DNA from: Acanthosepion pharaonis
Lineage: Eukaryota > Mollusca > Cephalopoda > Sepiida > Sepiidae
Direction: 5' to 3'
Assembly (NCBI GenBank): GCA_903632075.3
Contig: CAHIKZ030004282.1
Coordinates: 740,001 to 804,000 of the forward strand
Length of the DNA: 64,000 nucleotides
Below, one piece after another: positions 10,676-20,204 of this stretch. The notes beneath the pieces are model-generated. The model worked only from the letters and a program-made list of their open reading frames with translations, ran no database searches and was not told the origin of the DNA. The position numbers and the translations under genes were made by a program. Positions within the stretch are counted from its first letter, which is position 1. Each line of letters starts with the position of its first letter.

Positions 10676-11280
10676 TAAGACGACAAACTACGTCCAACAG
10701 CAAGGCCTATAATCAGGAGGTTTTGAGGAGCGTGGAACCACCGCTTAATTGCTGGTGTTCCCAGGTTCAACCAGACACAGGGTGGTAGCACATGTTAGGG
10801 TCCCAGCTATGAACAAATAGTTAACAACCAAACTTGTGTAAAAATAGGTTTTAATCCCAGAAATACTTTGTAATAATAAAAAAAAAAAATTATTACCAGC
10901 AATAATTTTTGAAGGGAAAATCATTATCTGCAATACTTAAAAAAAAATACCTGTAATACAAACAGCTACACATTCTTTGAAAAAAAATATTGGAGTATAG
11001 AACTCAGAATGTAAAATAGTGTGAAAAAATATTACCAAGTAAGTGATTTAAAAAAGAAACATTTTATGAAAATAAAACCGTCCAAGATTGTAAATTTTCT
11101 AAAAGAAGTTGGATTTTATTCAGAAATATGAGTAATTGAAAAATGCTTCAAGTATATATGTATACATACACACCTTTTTTTTTTACCAAACTATCGCTAT
11201 GAATCTATTTCAAAAAAATTTGGTTGGCATTAAATGACCCACTGAGGTTGATATGCCATAAAACAAAACAACCAGCCAAA
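10676..11280. other. No firm feature
   Basis: AT-rich. GGTTCAACCAGACACAGGG near 10770 is weakly tRNA-like on the minus strand, but no cloverleaf could be built. Confidence 0.35.
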
Positions 11281-11284
11281 CAAA

Positions 11285-11450
11285 TATGCCCTTTGAGTAT
11301 CAAAATTTTTAAGCTTTCTTTCCACATTATATGTTCAAAAAATGCTATCTCTTTCTTATTCTATGCCCTTTGAGTGTCAAATTTTCCAAGCTTTCTTTCC
11401 TCAGTATATGTTCCAAAAATATCAACTATCCTTTCTCATTCTAAGTGTCA
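11285..11450 (-). repeat. Second block of the ~80-bp LINE-derived repeat
   Basis: Two units beginning at CCCTTTGAGTATCAAAATTT (11288) and CCCTTTGAGTGTCAAATTTT (11366), of the same family as 10337-10675. Confidence 0.6.
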
Positions 11451-11489
11451 CGGTTCCATTTAATTGTTAACATATTTAATCTTTAGTCT

Positions 11490-11730
11490 GTCAGTTAAGG
11501 GCGATACGTGATAAACGGTTGGATGATCAGGTCTCTTACGATATATAACTGATTAAGCAGACGATATCCTCGCAGTAGGTTGTCATTTCTTTCTGCCATA
11601 GACCCTGTTCAACACATAGCTAGGATAGAGATGAATTCATTCCTCTCCCCAGGGTATTTGGGCGTTAGTGATTGTAAGTGGAATTCGAACTCGACTCTTC
11701 GATTTTTCATACATATACGTTATCCAACAC
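11490..11730 (-). mobile_element. tRNA-derived SINE, family 1 (partial)
   Basis: The minus strand carries the B-box block GAGTTCGAATTCCACTTACA and the body GGGAGAGGAATGAATTC... in the same order as the 2.36 and 27.65 kb copies. The A-box end is lost near the (CA)n at 11730. Confidence 0.55.
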
Positions 11731-12329
11731 ACACACACACTGCACAATAAACCTTACCAACAATAATAATTAAACAGACAACAGTTACCATTTCTACAGC
11801 TGATTCTAAGTAGGAACGAATGAATGCGTGATTCTAAAATGAAGTAGAAAGTTCGCTTTTGCAGAAATAAATAAGTGGCGACAAAAATGTCGAAAAAAAA
11901 GAAAGAAAGAAAGAAAGACAGAAAAGAACCATAACCAGACATTTAATATGTGAGTTGTCAATACCCACAATGCCCTTGTGATGATTTATCCAGCTGAAAA
12001 GCTTTGATTCTTGTGCGAATCCACTGATGTAAACTAACAGGCGGAATTAAAAAGGATTAAAATTCTTTCCACCTGGCTAAATTATTGAAGAGCTCCTTCA
12101 TCTAATCTTTATCTCGCTTTGGCATGAGAGTCTGCGATATTGAAATCTATAGATAAATATGAAGAATGAGACAAAAACGTTCAGATTGATAGATAAGTAG
12201 ATATGAACATCGATAAAGATCGATATAAGTGTAAGCAGGTAGATAAATATAACATAGATAAATATGAACAATAGGATGGAAAAAAACAGAGAGACATAGA
12301 TATTGAGATAATTATGCAGACATGAACAA

Positions 12330-12340
<11 letters not shown>
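11731..12340. other. Mixed unannotated DNA with MITE fragment
   Basis: 11948-11988 copies the interior of the 8145-8288 MITE. A (GAAA)n tract lies at 11895-11925. 12150-12310 is a loose GATA-type repeat (AGATAAATATGAA). No gene is seen. Confidence 0.45.
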
Positions 12341-12364
<24 letters not shown>

Positions 12365-12414
12365 AAAATCTCTCTCTATGTGTGTGTGTGTGTGTGTGTG
12401 TGGATATATGCATA

Positions 12415-12479
<65 letters not shown>

Positions 12480-12540
12480 GCAAATATATATATATATATA
12501 TATGCAATATCTCTCTCTATATATTTATATGCAATATATA
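12338..12540. repeat. (TA)n/(TG)n microsatellite block
   Basis: Consecutive (TA)n, (TG)n, (TA)n and (TA)n tracts with short interruptions. Confidence 0.9.
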
Positions 12541-12849
12541 TACTGTGTATATTTAGGCAGCAATTTTCCGCGTCTCGTATATACGAGTTTGCTGTTACTT
12601 GAAATTTTCATGCATCAAAGGCGGACTAACATTGTTGCTTCGTCCCTGTGTTGATTGATTTATTGAATTTTTCATCTTTGATAATGGGTTGTGTAAGCCG
12701 AATGCTTAGATTGGATTTAAACATCTATCAATAAAGTGATTTCCTTTCGTCTTTCAACGATAATGAGATTAAGCTTACCAGACAATATGAAAGGAACTTA
12801 CTTAAAATAAATAGACAAAACTTGTCGATATTATTTAATGAAACATGCA

Positions 12850-12857
<8 letters not shown>
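12541..12857. other. No recognisable feature
   Basis: Short single-copy-looking DNA between microsatellites. No supported gene. Confidence 0.4.

Positions 12858-12933
<76 letters not shown>
12858..12933. repeat. (TA)n tract adjoining a foldback element
   Basis: About 76 bp of pure TA, ending directly at the left arm of the 12936-13665 foldback element. Confidence 0.95.
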
Positions 12934-12936
<3 letters not shown>

Positions 12937-12943
12937 ATGTACC

Positions 12944-13001
12944 ATTACAATAATTTATTTCACCAAAATCCTTTTTAAAGGATTTCGGATCATCAGGTAA
13001 C
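12944..13001 (-). ncRNA. Hammerhead-like ribozyme motif
   Basis: Mirror copy of 13596-13653. In minus-strand order: stem I GUUAC, core CUGAUGA, a ~10-bp stem II with one bulge, GAAA, mini stem III UA-AAU-UA, UU, then GUAAU closing stem I. The first stem II position is a U.U mismatch, unlike the G-C of active hammerheads, so activity is uncertain. Confidence 0.5.
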
Positions 13002-13595
13002 ACTTCCAACAATGAAATGAGAGGAAAAATGTGATTAGAAATTGATTGGTAGTGTAATTTTTGTAATTAAACAGGGAGGGGGAAGGTGGCGGTTAAAGAG
13101 ACAATGCAAAATATAGTGAGGGTTAAATTTACTTCTCTCTTAAATAAGCCTTAATTTTTAATTAAATTTTTTTTCTCTCTTTTGATTCACTTTCCTCTCC
13201 CCCTCTCTCTTTGCCATAAAACCTTTTTTTTGAATACGTCTGGGCCTTTTTCCCCTTTTTCTCTCTTTCGATTCACTTCCCTCTCCCCCTCCCTCTTTGC
13301 CATAAAACTCTTTTGGATACGTCTGCTTTTTTCCACTTTTTCTCTTTTACTTTATTTCCTTTCCTCACTATTCCTATATATCACTTCCTTTTTCTTTTAC
13401 CATATAAATAGGTCAAGGTTAGGTCACTCTTCCTACCCCAATTTAAAGCTTATATAAGAGAGATGTAAATTTAACCCTCCCTATATTTTGTATTGTCTCT
13501 TTAACCGCCACCTTCACCCTCCCTGTTTAATTACAAAAATGACACTACCCTTCAATTTATAATCACATTTTTCCTCTAATTTCATTGTTGGAAGT

Positions 13596-13653
13596 GTTAC
13601 CTGATGATCCGAAATCCTTTAAAAAGGATTTTGGTGAAATAAATTATTGTAAT
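13596..13653 (+). ncRNA. Hammerhead-like ribozyme motif
   Basis: Stem I GUUAC (13596-13600) pairs with GUAAU (13649-13653). The core CUGAUGA is 13601-13607. Stem II is about 10 bp (AUC-GAAAUCC with GGAUUUU-GGU, one C bulged). GAAA is 13636-13639, a two-pair stem III follows, and UU at 13647-13648 is the cleavage-site dinucleotide. All conserved hammerhead positions are present except the first stem II pair, which is U.U. Confidence 0.5.
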
Positions 13654-13665
13654 GGTACCTTAAAG

Positions 13666-13766
13666 TGGTCTGTTTTTCATTAAATATTGGCTCTGTTCTT
13701 CACATTGAGCTCTCAGGATTTCATCCTCCTTGGATTTACCAATTCGGTTTACCAAATTCTTCATAA

Positions 13767-13768
<2 letters not shown>
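13666..13768 (+). repeat. Downstream part of the hammerhead repeat family
   Basis: TCTCAGGATTTCATCCTCCT and neighbours recur on the minus strand at 29.66-29.70 kb in the same position relative to the hammerhead-like fold. It continues the same repeat. Confidence 0.5.

Positions 13769-13820
<52 letters not shown>
13769..13820. repeat. (TA)n tract
   Basis: Pure TA dinucleotides. Confidence 0.95.
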
Positions 13821-13822
<2 letters not shown>

Positions 13823-13864
13823 ATAAAATATGCAATAAAATATATTTTAATGTATGTCATATTG

Positions 13865-13985
13865 ATGGGTTAAAGTGCTCAGTAGCAGGGCTAGAGCGCA
13901 TATAAGTATAAAGGTGGACACTGAAACCAACACCCAGAGTCGACAGTTTGTTTCATGCTAAACTCAGTCGTCAGACCATGTGCGT
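13865..13985 (-). ncRNA. Hammerhead-like motif and shared box
   Basis: On the minus strand: core CUGACGA (13969-13975 region), weak stem II, GAAA, stem III CA-AAC-UG, then UC as cleavage site. Downstream is the box resembling GCTCTA...TGAGCACTTT (13868-13890) that recurs beside other (TA)n tracts. Stem I is poor, so this looks like a decayed copy of the family at 55.44 and 56.49 kb. Confidence 0.4.
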
Positions 13986-14108
13986 TGTGGGCGGTAGCGG
14001 TCTCGAATTATTCCAGGGCCTATTGAGTAGGAATAATTGTGGGTCCGGTGCACTTTTCTTTTTAGTATTTATAGTCCTGTGTAAAATATTTGTCGGAATT
14101 AATTCATT

Positions 14109-14111
<3 letters not shown>

Positions 14112-14157
<46 letters not shown>
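14112..14157. repeat. (TA)n tract
   Basis: Pure TA dinucleotides. The 34 bp beginning GAAGAAAATATTTGG that follow are repeated exactly at 14638. Confidence 0.95.
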
Positions 14158-14159
<2 letters not shown>

Positions 14160-14212
14160 GAAAATATTTGGAAAAACAAACAAAAATCCTTAAATGCAAT
14201 TATGTTGTTTTA

Positions 14213-14276
14213 ATATGAATGAAATGTCAACGTCTGACGTTTCGGTTTAATAACCTTCTTCAGGACAATATTCATT
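14213..14276 (-). ncRNA. Hammerhead-like ribozyme motif with two-part stem I
   Basis: Minus strand: distal stem I AUGAAU pairs with AUUCAU, an internal loop follows, and proximal stem I is GUC/GAC. The core CUGAAGA is 14257-14263. Stem II is GGUU-AUUA-AACC, preceded by one extra A. GAAA is 14240-14243. Stem III is CGU-CAG-ACG, and UU is the cleavage dinucleotide. The interrupted stem I is typical of natural type I hammerheads, where it supports tertiary contacts. The extra A before stem II is the only clear departure. Confidence 0.55.
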
Positions 14277-14720
14277 AAAATACAATTAACATAATCAGTT
14301 TAACTCGACGAAGACGATGGACATAAAAACAAGTCTTATCCAAAACAGATAAATGAAAATTTTAAATGATCAGCTTTCCGTTTAAGCATGGTCACGTTGT
14401 CGTCAAATGGGCGACGCTTTCAAAACGTATTCTTAAAATTTGAGTCCGATGGAACGATTTTTCATATATACAGTTCGTTAGAAAATCTTTTCTGCTCTTC
14501 TAGGAACACGCGGAGACTAGTAGATTCTTGTATTTTCGGATAAGCTTGCAGTCCTCCATGTTATAAAATGAATTCGGGTTTGTATTTCCAGTAGACAGTA
14601 TGTAAGCAAATATAAATGGATATAAATCCGACAGAATGAAGAAAATATTTGGAAAAACAAACAAAAATCCTTAAATATATATATCATCCTAATGAAAATC
14701 CAACGCAGGTGGACAGGATA
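14277..14720. repeat. Repeat family flank with direct duplication
   Basis: The string GAAGAAAATATTTGGAAAAA at 14156 and 14638 forms a direct repeat 482 bp apart. The intervening DNA follows the hammerhead-like motif. No coding frame. Confidence 0.45.
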
Positions 14721-14722
14721 AT

Positions 14723-14726
<4 letters not shown>

Positions 14727-14793
<67 letters not shown>

Positions 14794-14942
14794 GCAGTAT
14801 TTGGTGGAAAGTGCTCAATATCTATGCTAGAGCTAACGTGTTCATTGTGAATATGAGGTTTCTAACCCTGGGTTTCACGCTTTTGGCCTCATCAGACAAC
14901 TGCCTAATGATCGCAAAAGCGTGAAACCCAGGCTTTAAACTC

Positions 14943-15000
<58 letters not shown>
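14727..15000. repeat. Two (TA)n tracts enclosing an inverted hammerhead-like pair
   Basis: (TA)n at 14727-14791 and 14945-15000 flank a segment whose halves are inverted (CCTGGGTTTCACGCTTTT and AAAAGCGTGAAACCCAGG). The plus-strand half reads CUAAUGA-U-CGC-AAAA-GCG-U-GAAA. The minus-strand half reads CUGAUGA followed by a mutated stem II and GAAA. The shared box (AAAGTGCTCAATATC) lies at 14809-14823 on the minus strand. Both copies look decayed. Confidence 0.55.
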
Positions 15001-15002
<2 letters not shown>

Positions 15003-15165
15003 GTAAAACAACTCAAACAGTAATATTCCATGTTTATTACATTGGAAGCATAATCACGATCCAACTCACCAGACAAATAATTTGTAGTTCTGATGAATTG
15101 GATCGTGATTCCGATTCCCATGTAATAAATTATAACCATGGAATATTAATGTTTCAACCTTTATA
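15001..15165. repeat. Imperfect palindrome beside (TA)n
   Basis: Inverted segments ATCACGATCCAAC and TTGGATCGTGAT, and CCATGTTTATTACATTGG against CCCATGTAATAAA. CTGATGA occurs at the right half but no GAAA follows, so a hammerhead cannot be drawn with confidence. Confidence 0.45.
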
Positions 15166-15221
15166 TTTTATTCTTGCTCTGTCTTTGACATAGAACTCTA
15201 CATGGATTTTAACCTCTTGGA

Positions 15222-15396
<175 letters not shown>

Positions 15397-15599
15397 TAAA
15401 ATGGGCTATATGTATTGGTAAATATTACCCAGTAGCGAGGACAGAAATTTTTTAAACATAAACAATGTGAATATAAAAGATATGATGACACTGATTCACA
15501 CATTAATCAATCACCAAGTCATGCGTTGCTACTCTGTGTGTGTCCTCTGTATATAGGTCACTGGGTACTTGTGGAAAGATGAAATGTTAATTGGCAAAA

Positions 15600-15645
15600 T
15601 GTTTACTTTGACACGTTTCGCCAATCAAGCGACGTCGTCAGAAAA
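15600..15645 (-). ncRNA. Hammerhead-like motif (degenerate)
   Basis: Minus strand: core CUGACGA (15635-15641), one extra C, stem II GUCG with UUGGC pairing partly through G.U, then GAAA (15616-15619) and CGUGUC. Stem I is not evident. Probably a decayed family member. Confidence 0.3.
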
Positions 15646-16130
15646 ATAATTTTATTCCACAAAAATAAAATCTACATTAGTGAGAAAAAAGCCAATCTTA
15701 AATAGTTGGTCACATTATTTTTACCTTAACAGTATCAGAGAAATTATTTTAACTAATTTAAATTCAATTCTGTCACTTTATTTTTAAATTATTTATATTA
15801 TTTGTATTCGATCGTATTGCGATCGTCAGACAAACTGATTAATTTTTAAAAAAATTGGGTTTATGTAGATTGCGTGTATTGGTGTTATTATGGGAGTGGG
15901 GTGGGAATCGTCGTCGTGATGTCATCGTGCTAACGTAAAAATAGATGCATGTCCGTACATCAGATGAGGTACGCAGACACACACTTGCTTTAAAAAATTA
16001 ATCAGTTTGTTTGACGATCGCAAAAGCGTGAAACCCAGGGTCACAAACTCACATCAATCCAACCAAATATGTTAGCTCTATCTCTGATATTGAGCGCTTT
16101 CTAATAAGTACCGCGCATATAATATATAAA

Positions 16131-16136
<6 letters not shown>
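15646..16136. repeat. Inverted pair of decayed hammerhead-like repeats
   Basis: Minus strand at 15810-15845 reads AAUCAGUUUGU-CUGACGA-UCGCAA. The plus strand at 15998-16040 reads AATCAGTTTG followed by TTGACGA, U, CGC-AAAA-GCG, U, GAAACCC. The two are inverted copies about 170 bp apart. The shared box GATATTGAGCGCTTT follows at 16087, before the next (TA)n. Confidence 0.5.
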
Positions 16137-16195
<59 letters not shown>

Positions 16196-16212
16196 TCGTT
16201 TCACCCCCACCA

Positions 16213-16250
<38 letters not shown>
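16137..16250. repeat. (TA)n tracts
   Basis: Two pure TA runs separated by a short GC-richer spacer. Confidence 0.95.
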
Positions 16251-16252
<2 letters not shown>

Positions 16253-16605
16253 GCGTATAATTTTTAATCGTTTTTTTTTGTAGTAGGGCTATACAAAAGG
16301 TATAGTGTAGCGCACTAAATTAAAGAACTTGGATAACAGCCGCCATTGCGACTATTGGTGAAGCAGGGTTAAGAATGATATGGACAGAAATTGAATATCT
16401 CTTAAATGTCCTTCGTGCAATGAATGATCCTCCTATAAAAATTAATTTACGAATCTTTATTCTTGTTCTTGTCTCGCGTCAAATTGACGGATCGCTTTAT
16501 TTCCTTTAAGTCTTGATTTATTTAATTGGAAATCTTATATTTAACTCCTGGAGGTTTGTTCGAGATTATTAGTTAATTTACATTTGATTTTATGGATTAT
16601 TCTGA
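16251..16605. other. No recognisable feature
   Basis: No coding frame, RNA fold or repeat boundary was found. Confidence 0.4.
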
Positions 16606-17770
16606 TAATTTCACCCCAAGCAAGACGGGGATGCCACTAGTACGCTGGGGGGTTACAAAGAGTGAATGTTAAAGAAAAGACTGAGTATCAATAGAATTGA
16701 GGAATGGACAAAAGATGAACGTGGTTCAAGAAGATACAAGATGGCGGTTGATTTAAAATTTTGAAGGTTGTTGTTTTTAGGGAAGCAAGAAAGCGTAGTT
16801 CCACAGGTGGGGAATGCGAGAAAAGAAATTGTTGCTGAAGAAGTACGAGCTTGGCAGTCGGGCGACCGGCTGATAGGCTGATCGGTTGAACTCTCTGCCT
16901 TCGGGTAGGGAGGAACTCGAACGAGGCTACGCCGAAGGGCGGAGTCTCTTTCGGGGAGGTAAACCGACCCTGAACCCGTTTATACGGGTTCAAAGGGCAT
17001 TTTTTTGGCCGAGCCCACGGGCTTGGAGATCCCACGTTAAACCGGCCTTGTGCCACATGATGCCCTCGTGAGAGGGTGACTAAATACCGAAGTAGTGGTT
17101 ACATTTAACTATTTCAGCAGTAAAAGGTGTGACCTAAATGCCACTATAGTATCACGCTTAAATTCATGTAGTCGGGATGCCAGGGAAAAAAAAAACTTGT
17201 TAGAGCAGTTGTCATGAAAATATTTGTAGAAAAGACAGAGGGAAGGCACATCACGTCGGAGAGAATATGACTGAAGTCGTGATGCCAAGTCAGGATAGAA
17301 GACATTACATATCATTCTTTGGATTTTGTCAAGAACCTCGAGATGAATATCAGGAGCACCAGACCAGATATGGCAGCAATATTAAATGCATCGATGAATG
17401 AAAGATTTGTAAATGTGTAAGATGGACACTGATGAGAAAAAATGTTCTGGTCCGACAGTGTGACCCAAGTTTTCTTGCGGTAGATGCAGTTATGATTCAA
17501 TATAGTCGCAGCACATCAAGTCATTTGAAACCGTGAGGCGAACAAGGCACAGAGTTTTGCTCTCCTGGAGTCTAGCGTAGGCCATGCTGATGGCAGACAG
17601 AAAAGTTTCTCTACGGTGGTTAAATAAGAGCAGTTTTGTTTTGGAGACATTCAAATTTACAAGCCATTTCCTGTCCCAGTTAACCACGGATTGAAGATCC
17701 TTTTCAAGAATAGCAGCCATGTTTTCTTTATCAGCTCTGACGGATTTGCTATTGAGACAGGACTCATCTC
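16606..17770 (-). pseudogene. 5'-truncated LINE, reverse-transcriptase C-terminal part
   Basis: The minus strand reads, in order, a reverse-transcriptase thumb-type segment (DLQSVVNWDRKWLVNLN, then SKTKLLLFNHRRETFLSAIS), the block ILHIYKSFIH, and the C-terminal tail LFYKYFHDNCSNK and LASRLHEFKRDT. Internal stops and frame changes break it. It ends at the LINE signature CACCCCAAGCAAG (16610, minus-strand 3' end). Only the last part of the polyprotein remains, as expected after incomplete reverse transcription. The peptide pattern fits a CR1/Jockey-type non-LTR element from memory; the clade was not tested. A SINE is nested at 16846-17088. Confidence 0.7.
16846..17088 (-). mobile_element. SINE family 3 nested in a LINE, with 6-bp duplication
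   Basis: The insert is GC-richer than its host and is bordered by GAAGTA on both sides (16840-16845 and 17089-17094). Removing one copy restores the LINE alignment. The minus strand contains TGGCACAAGGCCGG and GGGCTCGGCC, shared with the tandem pair at 51.64-52.12 kb and a fragment near 28150. The duplication and size (243 bp) fit a retroposed SINE. Its RNA ancestor is not clear to me. Confidence 0.65.
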
Positions 17771-18159
17771 TCCCCTTTAAATATTAATTCGAGTAGGGAC
17801 TGTGGATCTAATTTCAATATTGCTAGTGTAAACGATCTTCAAATCAAATCTAAACATGCCTATGAATACCGATTTCAGGCGTGAAACTGACAGTCACTAT
17901 GTCGTGTCGATTCCTATGTCCAAAATATTTATGCTTATAAAAACGATATCTACGCTCCTGCGAACTCTTTCCCGATAAATATAACAAATTCCAAAATAAT
18001 GTACTTCCATACACAGGGTGTATCAAGAATACTTTTATAAGCATTTGGGGTGCGTTCCTCACACTAAAACAAGGCTTTACGGACATATGTTTATATGACG
18101 TTTGTGTTTGTTTATGTGTGAAGTACCCGCCCCAATACTTGGAAACGCATTTTAATACA

Positions 18160-18210
<51 letters not shown>

Positions 18211-18494
18211 ATTAATTGATTTAAAATATGTTTTTTTTCGCTACACAGTTCTAACCATGTTTCAAAAATGGAAGCTAAAAGCTTCGAATTTAATTTTGTA
18301 TTTAAATTAAAGACATTAGTTCCATTTCATCCTCAAGCGAGTTTTGGAGTAACTTATTTATTACTGGGTTTTAAAGGCACAGCAAAAAATGCTCTGTAAA
18401 TTTACATTGAGCACTTTTTTGTATAAATAAAAATATTTATAAGAAACCGGATTATATATCTTACTGTTCTTTCTTTATATATATATATATATAT
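17771..18494. other. Mostly unannotated; (TA)n at 18161-18206
   Basis: One (TA)n tract and a second short one at 18478-18496 that abuts the tRNA-like array. No gene is seen. Confidence 0.45.
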
Positions 18495-18670
18495 ATGTTA
18501 AGAAATGGACGAGGTCCGACAATTTATTTATTAAAGACATTTTTATTTATGTTTAACGTTGTTATTTTTATAGATACAAGTATTTAAGCAAATGCTCTGT
18601 TTATGATAAACAGTATTAAATAACATTTACCGGCCTGAATGTCCGAGAAATTTTTCATAGAAAATATTCG

Positions 18671-18751
18671 TTCATAGACAGGATTCGAACCTGCATCCTA
18701 TACGGAACCGTCATATACGCTGACGTGCCTTAACCACTCGGCCACCATGAA
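18671..18751 (-). tRNA. Class II tRNA-like cloverleaf, copy 1 (Ser-like body)
   Basis: Every arm pairs: acceptor TTCATGG/CTATGAA with one G.U, D arm GCC-GAGTGGTTAA-GGC, anticodon arm CGTCA-GCGTATA-TGACG, a 14-nt variable arm with stem TCC/GGA, and T arm GCAGG-TTCGAAT-CCTGT. The A box (GGCCGAGTGGTTAAGG) and B box (GGTTCGAATCC) are intact. The body resembles eukaryotic tRNA-Ser, but the loop puts GTA at the anticodon positions and has C, not T, at position 33. That makes a functional tRNA-Ser unlikely; a tRNA-derived Pol III unit is more probable. Confidence 0.6.
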
Positions 18752-19033
18752 CCTTTATGGTAGACAAGGTCGAATTTACTGTTATAAACTACAATCTTCC
18801 ATGAATCTCGTACATTCATAACTGCTCTGGCGTATCGAATGTAAACAAATGACGTCATATGTTAAGAAATGGACGAGGTCCGACAATTTATTTATTAAAG
18901 ACATTTTTATTTATGTTTAACGTTGTTATTTTTATAGATACAAGTATTTAAGCAAATGCTCTGTTTATGATAAACAGTATTAAATAACATTTACCGGCCT
19001 GAATGTCGAGAAATTTTTCATAGAAAATATTCG

Positions 19034-19114
19034 TTCATAGACAGGATTCGAACCTGCATCCTATACGGAACCGTCATATACGCTGACGTGCCTTAACCAC
19101 TCGGCCACCATGAA
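19034..19114 (-). tRNA. Class II tRNA-like cloverleaf, copy 2
   Basis: Identical in all stems and boxes to copy 1 at 18671-18751, including the GCGTATA anticodon loop. Confidence 0.6.
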
Positions 19115-19396
19115 CCTTATGGTAGACAAGGTCGAATTTACTGTTATAAACTACAATCTTCCATGAATCTCGTACATTCATAACTGCTCTGGCGTATCGA
19201 ATGTAAACAAATGACGTCATATGTTAAGAAATGGACGAGGTCCGACAATTTATTTATTAAAGACATTTTTATTTATGTTTAACGTTGTTATTTTTATAGA
19301 TACAAGTATTTAAGCAAATGCTCTGTTTATGATAAACAGTATTAAATAACATTTACCGGCCTGAATGTCCGAGAAATTTTTCATAGAAAATATTCG

Positions 19397-19477
19397 TTCA
19401 TAGACAGGATTCGAACCTGCATCCTATACGGAACCGTCATATACGCTGACGTGCCTTAACCACTCGGCCACCATGAA
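19397..19477 (-). tRNA. Class II tRNA-like cloverleaf, copy 3
   Basis: Identical in stems and boxes to copy 1. Confidence 0.6.
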
Positions 19478-19758
19478 CCTTATGGTAGACAAGGTCGAAT
19501 TTACTGTTATAAACTACAATCTTCCATGAATCTCGTACATTCATAACTGCTCTGGCGTATCGAATGTAAACAAATGACGTCATATGTTAAGAAATGGACG
19601 AGGTCCGACAATTTATTTATTAAAGACATTTTTATTTATGTTTAACGTTGTTATTTTTATAGATACAAGTATTTAAGCAAATGCTCTGTTTATGATAAAC
19701 AGTATTAAATAACATTTACCGGCCTGAATGTCGAGAAATTTTTCATAGAAAATATTCG

Positions 19759-19839
19759 TTCATAGACAGGATTCGAACCTGCATCCTATACGGAACCGTC
19801 ATATACGCTGACGTGCCTTAACCACTCGGCCACCATGAA
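19759..19839 (-). tRNA. Class II tRNA-like cloverleaf, copy 4
   Basis: Identical in stems and boxes to copy 1. Confidence 0.6.
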
Positions 19840-20121
19840 CCTTATGGTAGACAAGGTCGAATTTACTGTTATAAACTACAATCTTCCATGAATCTCGTAC
19901 ATTCATAACTGCTCTGGCGTATCGAATGTAAACAAATGACGTCATATGTTAAGAAATGGACGAGGTCCGACAATTTATTTATTAAAGACATTTTTATTTA
20001 TGTTTAACGTTGTTATTTTTATAGATACAAGTATTTAAGCAAATGCTCTGTTTATGATAAACAGTATTAAATAACATTTACCGGCCTGAATGTCCGAGAA
20101 ATTTTTCATAGAAAATATTCG

Positions 20122-20179
20122 TTCATAGACAGGATTCGAACCTGCATCCTATACGGAACCGTCATATACGCTGACGTTT
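20122..20179 (-). pseudogene. tRNA-like cloverleaf, copy 5, truncated
   Basis: It has the T arm, variable arm and anticodon arm but breaks after CGTCA, replacing the D arm and 5' acceptor strand with TTTTCCTTAACC. The A box is lost, so internal Pol III initiation is not expected. Confidence 0.65.
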
Positions 20180-20204
20180 TCCTTAACCTTATGACGTCAT
20201 TTTG

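Larger units (their letters stand above)
12936..13665. mobile_element. Foldback element with ~210-bp arms carrying hammerhead-like folds
   Basis: 12936-13150 and 13455-13665 are long inverted repeats (GGTGGCGGTTAAAGAGACAA against TTGTCTCTTTAACCGCCACC, and others). Each arm ends in the same hammerhead-like fold, so the two ribozyme motifs face outward on opposite strands. The interior holds a pyrimidine-rich ~80-bp direct duplication (CTCTTTGCCATAAAAC at about 13208 and 13293). The arms look like two inverted copies of one repeat, of which another copy lies at 29.66-29.83 kb. Penelope-like pseudo-LTR origin is an inference from the ribozyme-like ends. Confidence 0.6.
18495..20179 (-). repeat. 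Tandem array of five ~363-bp tRNA-like cassettes
   Basis: Units begin at 18495, 18859, 19221, 19584 and 19946 (spacing 364, 362, 363, 362) and are almost identical; the small indels include CGAG/CCGAG alternation and a TTTATGG/TTATGG difference. Each unit, read on the minus strand, has TGACGTCA, an ~80-bp leader, a tRNA-like cloverleaf and a ~230-bp AT-rich tail. The fifth unit is cut inside the cloverleaf at about 20179. The near-identity implies recent amplification or homogenisation. The cassette could be a SINE monomer or a true tRNA-gene repeat. Confidence 0.85.

Noticed and set aside
10740..10860. tRNA-like SINE on the minus strand
   Set aside because: Only a weak B-box-like string; no A box or second copy in the window.
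18850..18857. TGACGTCA as a CRE promoter element of the cassettes
   Set aside because: It is present at each unit boundary, but a single 8-bp palindrome in a repeat is not evidence of regulation.
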